Shown here: in pieces, positions 15,106 through 22,949 of the stretch | Layout of the letters: each line of letters starts with the position of its first letter | Position numbering within the stretch: position 1 is the stretch's first letter | Assembly (NCBI GenBank): GCA_013154335.1 | Contig: JAADCQ010000026.1 | Span: 1 to 37,520 of the forward strand | Length of the DNA stretch: 37,520 nt | Direction: 5' to 3' | Source: Methanopyri archaeon | GTDB taxonomy: Archaea; JAADCQ01; Methanopyri; Methanopyrales; Methanopyraceae | The notes under the pieces: model-generated | What the model saw: only the letters and a program-made list of their open reading frames with translations | Databases searched by the model: none | Told to the model about the DNA's origin: nothing | Program-made: the position numbers and the translations under genes

Positions 15106-15473
15106 CCCGACCTCCAGACGCGCTTGGCCTCCTCCACGAGCTTCCTCCTGAGCTCGTCGTCCTCCTCTATCCTCCTGACGGCCTCCAGCACGCTACCGTC
15201 ACCGATCTCCCTGAGCCTCTTCAGGAGGAACGCGGCCACCCTCTCGTCGTGCACCATGGTACAGTCGGCGCACCCCCACACCTCCCCCTCCCTCGTCTTC
15301 ACCCACTCGCCCAACGACTCGTCCTCGCACGGGTAAAGGGGACAGAAGCACCAGGTGCAGTCCTGCCCCTCGTAGTGACACGGGTAGTAGTCGCAGTCCT
15401 CGTTCGGCCCCACGGGTTCGGTCACGTTCTCCTCATCTAACTTCCGGAAATGCTTCTCCGCCAACGGTATCAA
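15099..15473 (-). CDS. Cysteine-rich small-domain protein
   Basis: A 124-residue protein with a dense cysteine cluster: CDYYPCHYEGQDCTWCFCPLYPC (split over residues 27-49), then VWGCADCTMVHDERVAAFLL. This pattern matches the archaeal Cys-rich small domain found alone or fused to cobalamin-pathway enzymes; it probably binds zinc or an Fe-S cluster. The C-terminal 50 residues are helical and charged. TTG 15473 is supported by GGTGA about 8 bases upstream. It is convergent with the ASCH gene and divergent from uspA. Family moderately sure; role unknown. Confidence 0.75.
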   Translation of the reverse strand: MIPLAEKHFRKLDEENVTEPVGPNEDCDYYPCHYEGQDCTWCFCPLYPCEDESLGEWVKTREGEVWGCADCTMVHDERVAAFLLKRLREIGDGSVLEAVRRIEEDDELRRKLVEEAKRVWRSGQ

Positions 15474-15552
15474 GGCGAGGTCACCCCGATAGGGATATGG
15501 ATCCTAAACCGACGTTGAACCCGCGTCCCATGGGTCCTCGGGGGACGCGGGA

Positions 15553-15990
15553 TTGGGCTTGTTCGAGAAGATAATCATCCCGACGGACGGTTCCGAATAC
15601 GCCCGTAAGGCCGCCGAACTGGCCCTGGATATAGCGGAGCGCGAGGGTGCCTCCGTGGTGGTCGTCCACGTGATCCCGATAGTCAGCCCCCTGTCCGCGA
15701 AGCCTAAGATCCGGGCCCCCGAGGAGATCCTCGAGGAGGCCGAGGAGATAGTCGAGGAGATCGTGGAGATGGCCAAGGACAGGGGGATAGAGGACGTTAA
15801 GGACGTGATCGTCGAGTCCACGTCCGTGGTGGAGGGGATAAGGAAGGTGGCCGAGGACGAGGACGCGGACCTGATAGTGATCGGGACCCGGGGCCTCACC
15901 GGTGTCAAGGGCGTTATAGTCGGGAGCACGGCCAGGGAGATCCTGGGTAGGGTGGATTGCCCCGTCCTGGTGGTACCGCCCGGGGATTGA
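15553..15990 (+). CDS. Universal stress protein (UspA family)
   Basis: A 145-residue UspA-fold protein. The N-terminal KIIIPTDGSEYARKAAELAL carries the nucleotide-contacting Asp, and the ATP-binding signature appears as VIGTRGLTGVKGVIVGSTA (G-x2-G-x9-G-S type), so it is predicted to bind ATP. A glutamate-rich segment (residues about 55-75) sits in the variable loop. TTG 15553 is used; TTG 15559 is a possible start. It ends directly against the top6A stop (convergent, no gap). Probable stress-related signalling; partner unknown. Confidence 0.9.
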   Translation: MGLFEKIIIPTDGSEYARKAAELALDIAEREGASVVVVHVIPIVSPLSAKPKIRAPEEILEEAEEIVEEIVEMAKDRGIEDVKDVIVESTSVVEGIRKVAEDEDADLIVIGTRGLTGVKGVIVGSTAREILGRVDCPVLVVPPGD

Positions 15991-17034
15991 TCACTCCAAC
16001 TCCTCCAGCTTCCTGGGTAGGTACTCCTCCACCACGTAGTCGAGCGAGTACTTGGCGAAGGCCTGCTGCTCGGCCTTGCGCCCTATCTTCTTGAGCTTGT
16101 GGAGTTCCCTCCTCCAGAACGGGTCGTCGTACCTGGGATCCTTCAAGAGCTCGTCTATCCTCTTCAGGTCGGCCTCCTTGAGGGGCTCGGTGGGTAGGTC
16201 GTACTCCACGATGTCGGTGGCGGTGACGCCCAGGAACACGGCGTCCGGGCAGGCGAGCTCCTCGTTGAGGTGGGCGGCCTTGGCGCTCCCGCTCTTGATG
16301 ACCATGTAGATGTGCCAGCCGTAGGGGTCCCCGTCCGTGAACACGTACACGGGGAGGTCCAGCTCCTCGTTGAGTCTCTTGATGAGGCGCCTCGTGGCCC
16401 TGGCGGCCTGCCCCTTGAGGCCGATTATGAGGGCGTCGAGTTTCTCGTGGGCTCTCTCTTGCACCAGTCGTCTGTACATACCCATGGTTTCCACGGCGAT
16501 AACTCTCTCGGCCCCGCAATCCAGGAACTCCACGGCGTCCACGTTGGGCGGTATGTTGTACCCGCTGATCCCCGCCCTCTCGGCGTGGATCTCGACGCCG
16601 TCCTCCCTGACCAGCAGGTCCCCGTACACGGCGGCACCGTCCTCCTCCGGCCAGATCCCGAACTCCTCCCTCTTCAGACCCGTGGCGGCCTCCAGGTCCT
16701 CTATGATGGCGTCGCTCTCGCGTTGGTCCTTGAAGGAGACGTCCCAACCCTCGCTCGTGTAGTAGATCTCCCTGAGGGTGGCCGACCTGTTCCTCTCGAC
16801 GAGTTCCTTGGCGAAGGCGGCCACGCACATCATCTGGGCGAGCTTCTTGGATCCCTTCAGGGTGTCGGGGCGCCTCTCCAGCTTGGCATCCCCGACCTTG
16901 TATATCCCCGAGTCCGGATCGTACTCGATGTTGGAAGTGGTTCTCTTCGGGATCCTGAGAGGCTTCCCGTCCTCGAGGCATTCCAGGACCTTCCGCGCCA
17001 GCCTTCTCAGCCTGTTCAGCGCCCTGTCGCTCAT
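15991..17034 (-). CDS. top6A: DNA topoisomerase VI subunit A
   Basis: Spo11-like catalytic subunit of the type IIB topoisomerase, which cuts both DNA strands with a tyrosine and relaxes supercoils with the GHKL ATPase subunit B. Visible: the winged-helix tyrosine motif TLREIYYTSEGW (tyrosines at residues 91-92), the Toprim Glu in VIAVETMGMYRRL, and the Toprim metal motif FTDGDPYGWH. ATG 17034 is preferred because GGTGAGG precedes it by 6 bases; GTGs at 17046 and 17049 overlap the KH gene stop. About 347 residues, normal for the family. Subunit B, often adjacent in archaea, is not in this window. Last gene of the nine-gene minus-strand run. Confidence 0.95.
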   Translation of the reverse strand: MSDRALNRLRRLARKVLECLEDGKPLRIPKRTTSNIEYDPDSGIYKVGDAKLERRPDTLKGSKKLAQMMCVAAFAKELVERNRSATLREIYYTSEGWDVSFKDQRESDAIIEDLEAATGLKREEFGIWPEEDGAAVYGDLLVREDGVEIHAERAGISGYNIPPNVDAVEFLDCGAERVIAVETMGMYRRLVQERAHEKLDALIIGLKGQAARATRRLIKRLNEELDLPVYVFTDGDPYGWHIYMVIKSGSAKAAHLNEELACPDAVFLGVTATDIVEYDLPTEPLKEADLKRIDELLKDPRYDDPFWRRELHKLKKIGRKAEQQAFAKYSLDYVVEEYLPRKLEELE

Positions 17035-17042
17035 GACGGTCC

Positions 17043-17660
17043 TCACCACAGGCTGGGCGGTTCGGAGTCCTCCCAGAGGCCCATCCTCTCCCTCTTCATC
17101 CTCCTGCGCTGGGCCTCCAGGAACTGGTACACCTTACCGTGGGGGGCGCCGCTGACGAGCATCTCGATGGCCTTCCTCGCGATCTGAACCTCTTCGGGTT
17201 TCCCGATTATCGCCACCGTCTTGCCCTTGACCGTGACGTAGGCCCCGCTCAGCTCCTCTATCAGCTCCCTGGTCCTACCCTTCCTTCCGATTATCCTGCC
17301 GCGCTGTCTCTGAAGCGCCTTCGGGTTCCTGCCCACGGCCTCGTAGATGTTGATGATCTCCAGGGTGGCGTCCTCGTCCCTGATCAGCCTGAACGCCTTC
17401 TCGGGCGAGAAGCCCCTGCCTATCGCCATCACGACCTCCTTGGCCTTGAGGAGGTTCAGCGGGTCCTTCGTGTTCTCGGTGGGCCTGATCTCGACCTCGC
17501 CCGTGCGGCTGTCCACCTTTATCTCGACGCCGAGCTTGTCCTCGATGTAGCGTTTCGTCTCGCCTCCCTTCCCGATGAGGACGCCTATCCTGTCCTTCGG
17601 TATCCTCACGCGCTCGACGCTCTCGTAGAACTCGTCGGCGAGCTCGTACTCCTCGGCCAA
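17043..17660 (-). CDS. KH-domain ribosome-biogenesis protein (Pno1/Dim2/Krr1-like)
   Basis: A 205-residue RNA-binding protein with two KH domains: IPKDRIGVLIGKGGETKRYIE near residues 19-39 and QRQRGRIIGRKGRTRELIEEL near 118-138, each with the GxxG loop. Archaeal homologues of eukaryotic Pno1/Dim2 bind the 3' end of pre-16S rRNA and work with Rio1 and the KsgA/Dim1 methylase in small-subunit maturation. The TTG start at 17660 is preceded by GGGGTGA. It sits directly after rio1 (4-base gap), which supports the assignment, and overlaps the upstream reading of top6A. Confidence 0.92.
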   Translation of the reverse strand: MAEEYELADEFYESVERVRIPKDRIGVLIGKGGETKRYIEDKLGVEIKVDSRTGEVEIRPTENTKDPLNLLKAKEVVMAIGRGFSPEKAFRLIRDEDATLEIINIYEAVGRNPKALQRQRGRIIGRKGRTRELIEELSGAYVTVKGKTVAIIGKPEEVQIARKAIEMLVSGAPHGKVYQFLEAQRRRMKRERMGLWEDSEPPSLW

Positions 17661-17664
17661 GGTT

Positions 17665-18456
17665 TCACCCCCCTTTAACGTGGGAGACGGCCTCCTCGAC
17701 GCCCGGAACGTCGGTCCCCTGCCTGGCGAAGAACCTGAGCAGGTTGGAAACGTCCCTGACGAGGAGTTCCTCCGCCATGGGGTGGTCCGTGGGCACGCCC
17801 TGGGAGAAGTCTATGATGTAGTACTCGCCGTCCCCCGCGTACAGGATGTTGTACTCGCTGAGGTCGCCGTGAACTATCCCTCCCTCCGTGTACAGCCTGT
17901 GGTAATCGTCCAGGATGTTCCAGAGGACCTCCTCGGCGGTCTCGGGGTCCTCGGGTGGGTGGTACTTGAGGAGGGGGTAGGGGTTGCCTTCATCGTCTCC
18001 GAGGAACTCCATCACGATGACGTTGTTCATGTGAGCGTAGGGCTCCGGGGATCTGATGCCGGCCCTGTGGGCGGCGAGGAGGTTCTTGAACTCCCTCTCG
18101 GCCCAGGTGTACACTATCCTGTGCCTACGCCTTCCCCTGACCTTGACCCTGTGATCGCCCCGGAGGTACCTCCACATCCTCCTGAAGTCGGACGTGGCCA
18201 CGCGGTATATCTTGACGGCCACGAGATCGTCTCCTCTCACGCCCCGGGCGACGTTGGCCTCCTTCCCGGTTTTGACGAAGCCCATCAAACCGTCGAGGTA
18301 ACCGCGCCGGGAGAGCTCGTACAGGGTCATCAGGGTGTACTTGTCGAATACCTCCTCCTCTACCTTCAGGTCCTCGAGGGTTTTCTCCAGCCTCTCTATC
18401 TTCTTGGGGGAGAGGTCGATGTCCTCCTCGATGGCGCTGAACTTATCGTCGTTCAA
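17665..18456 (-). CDS. rio1: Rio1-type serine/threonine protein kinase
   Basis: Atypical protein kinase/ATPase needed for late 40S/30S subunit maturation. The 263-residue protein shows MGFVKTGKEANVARG (nucleotide loop), VAVKIYRVATSDFR (catalytic Lys and the Rio1 flexible loop), EFKNLLAAHRAGIRSPEP, VMEFLGDD (hinge), GIVHGDLSEYNIL (catalytic loop Asp and Asn) and YYIIDFSQGVPTDHP (metal Asp). The STGKEA-like loop and IDFSQ are diagnostic of Rio1. TTG 18456 is the start, 3 bases after the aIF1A stop. It lies beside the KH protein and aIF1A in a ribosome-maturation run. Confidence 0.95.
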   Translation of the reverse strand: MNDDKFSAIEEDIDLSPKKIERLEKTLEDLKVEEEVFDKYTLMTLYELSRRGYLDGLMGFVKTGKEANVARGVRGDDLVAVKIYRVATSDFRRMWRYLRGDHRVKVRGRRRHRIVYTWAEREFKNLLAAHRAGIRSPEPYAHMNNVIVMEFLGDDEGNPYPLLKYHPPEDPETAEEVLWNILDDYHRLYTEGGIVHGDLSEYNILYAGDGEYYIIDFSQGVPTDHPMAEELLVRDVSNLLRFFARQGTDVPGVEEAVSHVKGG

Positions 18457-18459
18457 GCG

Positions 18460-18795
18460 TTACGCTCCCGGTATTATCTCGTCAAGAAGCTGTAGCACCC
18501 TCTCGTCGAGCTTGCCCTTTCTCTTCAGCCAGTCGACCTGAACCCGGGTGTATCTCCAGGTGACGTCGGCCCTCTCCGGTTGGAAGTCCCATGGTTTCAC
18601 CAGTACCACGTCGCCTTCCCTTATCCATACCCTTTTACGCATCTTACCGGGTATTCTCGCTATCCTGGTCTTACCGTCGACGCATCTCACCTGAACTCTG
18701 TCATCACCCAGCATCTTCTCTACTACACCGAATATTTCGCCTTCCTCGGGCAGTCTTATCCTCTTCATGGTCTCGTCCTTTATCCTCTTGCCCAA
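18460..18795 (-). CDS. eif1a: Translation initiation factor aIF1A
   Basis: OB-fold factor that binds the A site of the small subunit and helps start-codon selection. The 111-residue protein has the family core [45 protein letters not shown] (split as strands of the OB fold) and [24 protein letters not shown] 18795 gives the usual short basic N-terminus ([15 protein letters not shown]); the ribosome site GGGGGTGG lies upstream. It overlaps the pcc1 gene by 16 bases. Its presence is relevant to the unusual ATA start candidates in this window, since aIF1A and aIF1 govern start fidelity. Confidence 0.95.
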   Translation of the reverse strand: MGKRIKDETMKRIRLPEEGEIFGVVEKMLGDDRVQVRCVDGKTRIARIPGKMRKRVWIREGDVVLVKPWDFQPERADVTWRYTRVQVDWLKRKGKLDERVLQLLDEIIPGA

Positions 18796-19043
18796 GGGTT
18801 TCCACCCCCGTGGTCCCTGTCGCCCTCCAGCACTTTAAGTAGTTCCTGTGCGGAACGAACGCAGGATAGGGTTGCGTTGATTCCGGAAGCGGCTTTCCCC
18901 GGGCTACCGGCCTCGAACTCGACGGTCACCGACCCTTCCTCGGCCTTGACGCTCTGCCTGTAGCCCCTCGGACCGCCCTCCCACAGGACGGCCCGGGTGA
19001 TCGTGTCCGGGAGTCGTAGGATCATCCTTCCCCTGACCCTCAA
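18780..19043 (-). CDS. pcc1: KEOPS complex subunit Pcc1-like protein
   Basis: A small protein of 81-87 residues with the Pcc1 layout: a strand with IxLP-type start ([14 protein letters not shown]), a strand pair around [16 protein letters not shown] and a final helix [20 protein letters not shown] that matches the DLTALRAALNS-like dimer helix. Pcc1 is the dimerisation subunit of KEOPS, which makes t6A37 in ANN-decoding tRNAs. TTG 19043 overlaps the tyrS stop by 4 bases; ATG 19025 is equally possible. It is followed by aIF1A with a 16-base overlap, consistent with translational coupling. The family call is probable, not certain. Confidence 0.75.
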   Translation of the reverse strand: MRVRGRMILRLPDTITRAVLWEGGPRGYRQSVKAEEGSVTVEFEAGSPGKAASGINATLSCVRSAQELLKVLEGDRDHGGGNPWARG

Positions 19044-20014
19044 GCCTCGACCCCGAGCCTGCGACGCACGGGCGCCAGGATCTCCGCCATGTAGCGGGCC
19101 GCGTTCTCCTTGAGGTCCAGCGGGTGGATCTCGCCCGCCGCGTAGTCGCGTTCCAACTCCTCGTAACTGCCGTAGGTCACGTCGCCCCCGTACTTCTCGG
19201 GCCTCTCGATCGTGACCTCGTCGTACTCCCTGAAGATGAAGTACCTGTACAGCTCGAGGATCGGGTTACCCTCCGTCTCCTTCATCGGGCAGTAGGCCTT
19301 CATGATCTTCTCTCTGATGGTGTCCGGATCGTCGTCCACGGCGATGAAGTTACCCTTGCTCGAGGACATCTTCTCGTCGCCGTCCAGACCGTGGATTATC
19401 GGCGTGTGGAGGCAGGTGGGGGGCTCGTAACCGAGCTTGGGAAGCACGTCCCTGGCCAGCATGTGGATCTTCCTCTGCTCCAGACCGCCGACGGCCAGAT
19501 CTACGCCCAGGTGTACTATGTCCAGGGCCTGCATGAGGGGGTACACGACCTGGGAGACAGGCGGGTTTTCCTCCCGCCTGGCGATCATGTCCATGCTCCT
19601 CCTGGCGCGTTTCATCGTGGTGTGCCTGGCCATCTTGTACACGTCCAGGGCGTAGTCGGGTTCGAGTTGGAACTCGGACCCCAGCACGAACTCCGTGTCC
19701 TTGGGGTCCAGGCCCATGGCCACGAAGCATCGCTTGTTGTACTCCGCCGTCTCCCTGACCTCCTCGAGCGACCCCTTCTCGTTCAGGTACCCGTGTAGGT
19801 CCGCCAGGAGGATCTTAACCTTGAACCCGGCCTTCTGGAGGTCGACCATCTTGTCTATCACGAGCTTGTGACCCAGGTGGATCTTACCGGATGGTTCGAA
19901 ACCCACGTAGGCGACGGGCCTCTCCTTCGTCTCGAGTATCTCCCTGAGTTCATCCTCGGTCACGACCTCCACGGCGTTCCTGGTGGCCAACTCCATCCTC
20001 TCTTCGACGTCCAC
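19040..20014 (-). CDS. tyrS: Tyrosyl-tRNA synthetase
   Basis: Class I aminoacyl-tRNA synthetase charging tRNA-Tyr. The 324-residue protein is of the short archaeal/eukaryotic type without a C-terminal S4 domain. Motifs: HIGH-like GKIHLGH (residues 43-49), the tyrosine pocket around YPLMQALD and GVDLAVGGLEQRK, and DEKMSSSKG (213-221). GTG 20014 has GGGGGTAAA about 8 bases upstream; ATG 19996 is an alternative. It lies 6 bases after the nmd3 stop within the long minus-strand run. Confidence 0.97.
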   Translation of the reverse strand: MDVEERMELATRNAVEVVTEDELREILETKERPVAYVGFEPSGKIHLGHKLVIDKMVDLQKAGFKVKILLADLHGYLNEKGSLEEVRETAEYNKRCFVAMGLDPKDTEFVLGSEFQLEPDYALDVYKMARHTTMKRARRSMDMIARREENPPVSQVVYPLMQALDIVHLGVDLAVGGLEQRKIHMLARDVLPKLGYEPPTCLHTPIIHGLDGDEKMSSSKGNFIAVDDDPDTIREKIMKAYCPMKETEGNPILELYRYFIFREYDEVTIERPEKYGGDVTYGSYEELERDYAAGEIHPLDLKENAARYMAEILAPVRRRLGVEA

Positions 20015-20020
20015 GGCGGT

Positions 20021-21085
20021 TTACCCCCTGTCCGGGAGGATGAAGGCCTCGTCCCCGACGACCACGACCCGGACCTCGTCCCCCACCTTCACATCCTCAT
20101 CGGTCTCGTGACACTCGACGACCCTCCCGGAGGGCAGCACCACCCGGGGAGGGTTCTCCTCGATGACGACTCCTCGTTCGGTCTCGAGGACGCGAACACC
20201 CTTCAGTTCCTCCCAGTCGGGCCTCACGGTCTCGCCCGTCCTGAGGTCCTCGAGGGTGGGTTTGCCCCCTCCCCCTAGGGACAGGACGAGGTGAGGTCTT
20301 CCCTCGTACTCGATGACGTCTCCCTTGGAGAAGTGGGGTATCCTGACGGAGAGGGACGCTTTCGTCTTCTCGCGACTCTTCTCGTGATCGTACCCGACGA
20401 CGCGGTGGGATTCACCGACGGTTCCTCCGAACCTCTGGACGATGAGTCTGGCGAGTTTTCGAGCGGAGGCCAGGGATCCCATGTACACGTCGAGCCCTTC
20501 GTCCAGGATCTTGGAGTCGCTCACGTACGCCATCCCGTCCTTCTCCATCAGCTTGGGGACGGTGTCCCGGATGAACTCCATTACCTCCTCGAGTTCTTCC
20601 TCCGTGAGTTCGCCTCGGAACGATCTGACCTGGAGGATGGCCTCGAAGTACCCTCCACGGTGCTTCATGCACCTGTCGCACAGGGAGAACCTGATGGGGA
20701 TCTCGATCAGGTAGCGTTTCGATATCTCCACGTCGTCGATCTCGGCCTCGGCGTCGGCTAGGACCCTGACGATCACGCGCGACCCGGGACCGCCCGGTTC
20801 GCCCTTCACCTCCAGGGGCTCGAGTCGAACGCGGGCGCCGGGGAGGACCTTCATCTCGTCCTCCAGGGCGCTCAGGGCGTGGTCTATCAGGATGGATTCC
20901 ACGTCCGGGAGTTCGGGATCGGGTTCCCTCCACCCCAGTCCGGTCTTGACGGCGAGGCACTGGGCGCATACCTCGACTTCTAGGTCCTCGGGGACCTCGA
21001 TCAGGGGGTTCTCCTCGAGGTAGCACTCGGGGCAGAGGCCTTCCACGAGTTTTTCGACGGTTCTACCGCATCTGGGGCAGGTTAT
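20021..21085 (-). CDS. nmd3: Nmd3-like ribosomal export/60S maturation protein
   Basis: Archaeal homologue of Nmd3, which in eukaryotes binds the 60S subunit joining face. The N-terminus is a double zinc ribbon: ITCPRCGR then LCPECYLEEN, followed by VEVCAQCLAVKTGLGW and later LCDRCMKHRGGYFEAILQVR, the Nmd3 hallmark. A GTG at 21046 begins only after the first CPRC pair, so the true start must be earlier. The frame upstream has no ATG, GTG or TTG; ATA 21085-21083 shares its first A with the upstream gene's TGA stop, making TGATA, the analogue of a TGATG coupling site. With that start the protein is 354 residues. CTG just before is the alternative. Confidence 0.9.
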   Translation of the reverse strand: MTCPRCGRTVEKLVEGLCPECYLEENPLIEVPEDLEVEVCAQCLAVKTGLGWREPDPELPDVESILIDHALSALEDEMKVLPGARVRLEPLEVKGEPGGPGSRVIVRVLADAEAEIDDVEISKRYLIEIPIRFSLCDRCMKHRGGYFEAILQVRSFRGELTEEELEEVMEFIRDTVPKLMEKDGMAYVSDSKILDEGLDVYMGSLASARKLARLIVQRFGGTVGESHRVVGYDHEKSREKTKASLSVRIPHFSKGDVIEYEGRPHLVLSLGGGGKPTLEDLRTGETVRPDWEELKGVRVLETERGVVIEENPPRVVLPSGRVVECHETDEDVKVGDEVRVVVVGDEAFILPDRG

Positions 21086-22215
21086 CAGCCGCCGACGGCC
21101 CCCTTCTCGGGGACGTAAGGCTTGTTGTCCGGGACCCCTACCGTGTTGCCCACTCCCACGACTATCACGGTGGTGTCCTCGGGGGCTTCTTTCACGAGTT
21201 CGAGGACCCTTTCAGCGGCCTCGGGGACCGCGTCGGCTATCTCCTTCTTCATGGGTATGACGGCCTCGGTGGCGCTCATCTTGATGACGACGGCGTCCAG
21301 GTCGACGCCCTCCTCGGCGGCTATCTCCTCTATCCTGTAACTCTCGTGACCCGGGTCGCCCATCGCCACGCCTACGCCCTCGCTCACCTTACCCGTGGGT
21401 TCGCCCTCGAGCTTCAGGGCCGCGTCGACCGTGATGACCTTGGAAACATCCCCGTATTCCCTGATCAATTTTCTGACCGCGCGCCCTATCCTCCCGAGGT
21501 TGCCCGAAGGACCGTGGGCCTTCACGACCACCACGCGTCTCCCCTCGTGCTCGAACTCGGCCGCGACCGTCTCCTTCTCGACTTCCCTCACGGGACGGTC
21601 TCCTATCAGGTAGGCGGCGACCATGGGTCCGACGCTGTCGCCCACGGGGACCCTATCCAGGAACGCCTTGGCCGCGTGGTAGTTGCTGAGGGCGTACTCC
21701 TTGAGCACGGGGATGATGAACTTCAGCTGTATGAGGATCTGCCAGCTTCCCATCTTGGATGCCGTCAAAAGCCAGTGCTCGATGAGTTTCTTGATGTTGG
21801 ATAGCGTCACGACGGCCGTCAGGGACATCTTGAAGTCGTTGACCCTGTCCTCGTCGCCCCCGGCCAGGACGCGGGCGAAGGACTTGAACTTCTCCTCGCC
21901 CCTGTCCAGGAGGTTCTCGAGCCTGTCGATGATACCGTGCGGGTCGAGCTGTACCGGGGGTATGATGATGGTCTCGGAAGCCCTTTTGATTATGGTTCTA
22001 GCCTCCTCCGTGGAACAGGCGGCTCGGGCGACCATCATGTCGATTACCTTTTCCAACATCTCGGAGATCTCCTCGAGCTCGCGCTCCACGTATTTACGCA
22101 CGACTATCTTGTTGTAGAGGCCGAACACGTAGATGGATAGAAGCGGTACGATTATCCAGAAGAGCGCGGAGAGGATGTATTGCGTGGTCGTGGACGAGAG
22201 TTCGTGCGTGGCCAC
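21085..22215 (-). CDS. DUF1512-like membrane-anchored archaeal protein
   Basis: A protein of about 376 residues with one N-terminal membrane helix (ILSALFWIIVPLLSIYVFGL), a helical soluble region (ELEEISEMLEKVIDMMVARA and onward) and a C-terminal domain with DSVGPMVAAYLIG, VVVVKAHGPSGNLGRIGRAV, TVDAALKLEGE and VGVAMGDPG. These conserved stretches match, from memory, the archaeal DUF1512 family; function unknown. GTG 22215 is chosen over TTG 22236 because GGGTGAGG sits just before it. It lies 5 bases after the trmJ-like stop and its TGA overlaps the proposed nmd3 ATA. Confidence 0.78.
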   Translation of the reverse strand: MATHELSSTTTQYILSALFWIIVPLLSIYVFGLYNKIVVRKYVERELEEISEMLEKVIDMMVARAACSTEEARTIIKRASETIIIPPVQLDPHGIIDRLENLLDRGEEKFKSFARVLAGGDEDRVNDFKMSLTAVVTLSNIKKLIEHWLLTASKMGSWQILIQLKFIIPVLKEYALSNYHAAKAFLDRVPVGDSVGPMVAAYLIGDRPVREVEKETVAAEFEHEGRRVVVVKAHGPSGNLGRIGRAVRKLIREYGDVSKVITVDAALKLEGEPTGKVSEGVGVAMGDPGHESYRIEEIAAEEGVDLDAVVIKMSATEAVIPMKKEIADAVPEAAERVLELVKEAPEDTTVIVVGVGNTVGVPDNKPYVPEKGAVGG

Positions 22216-22220
22216 CTCCC

Positions 22221-22922
22221 TCACCCCCTGCGCCAACCCTCGAGTAACTTCCTGGACTTCTCGAATATCCCGATGAGGGTCTTGATCTCCTTGTCAGTAC
22301 ACCTCGCGCGGGCCAGGAACCTTCGGAGGGTTGCTCTGGCGTAAAAACGCCGTGTCGGGTCCATGTTGAGGGCCCTCGTGAGACCGTCGAGCGCCTCCAC
22401 CAACGCCTCCTTCTCGGCCTTGGTCGCGGGTCTACCGTAAGTGTTCACCTCGAACTCGCCCTTGGTCATCTCGTACAGGGTGACGGCCACCGCGTGGGAG
22501 AGGTTCATGGACGGGTACTCCTCGCTCGTTGGTATCTTCATGGTCACGTCGCACATTTCTAGCTCCCAATTCCTAAGTCCCCTATCCTCGGGACCGAACA
22601 CGAGGGCCACCTTACCGTGATCCGACAGGAGCTCCCTCACCTCCCACGGAGGCAGGGGGTTCCTGATGGGGGTAGAGCCCTCGATCGCTGTGGTACCGAC
22701 GGCGACCTCGACGTCTTCGAGGGCCTCCTCGAGCGTGTTCACGATGACCGCGTTCTCGAGCACGTCGAGGGCGTGCATGGCCCTGGCTATGGCCACCTCG
22801 GTCAACTCGGCCCTGGGACGGACTAGGTACAGCTCTTTAACCCCGAAGTTCTTCATCGCACGGGCCACGTGCCCTACGTTACCGTCGTACTTGGGTTCCA
22901 CGAGGACAACCCTCAACTCCAT
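22221..22922 (-). CDS. SPOUT tRNA 2'-O-methyltransferase (TrmJ-like)
   Basis: SpoU/TrmJ-type methylase, which in archaea methylates the 2'-O of Cm32 (and sometimes other residues) in tRNA using SAM. Motifs: VVLVEPKYDGNVGHVARAMKNFG (motif 1, split over residues 5-27), VALVFGPEDRGLRNWELEMCD (motif 2) and PSMNLSHAVAVTLYEM (motif 3) forming the trefoil knot. The C-terminal helical extension is typical of TrmJ. ATG 22922 has GGTGGGAAGAGGG before it; GTG 22937 is an alternative. First gene of the nine-gene minus-strand run and divergent from the COG2401 gene by 27 bases. Confidence 0.9.
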   Translation of the reverse strand: MELRVVLVEPKYDGNVGHVARAMKNFGVKELYLVRPRAELTEVAIARAMHALDVLENAVIVNTLEEALEDVEVAVGTTAIEGSTPIRNPLPPWEVRELLSDHGKVALVFGPEDRGLRNWELEMCDVTMKIPTSEEYPSMNLSHAVAVTLYEMTKGEFEVNTYGRPATKAEKEALVEALDGLTRALNMDPTRRFYARATLRRFLARARCTDKEIKTLIGIFEKSRKLLEGWRRG

Positions 22923-22949
22923 CCCTCTTCCCACCAAACGGGAAGGGTG

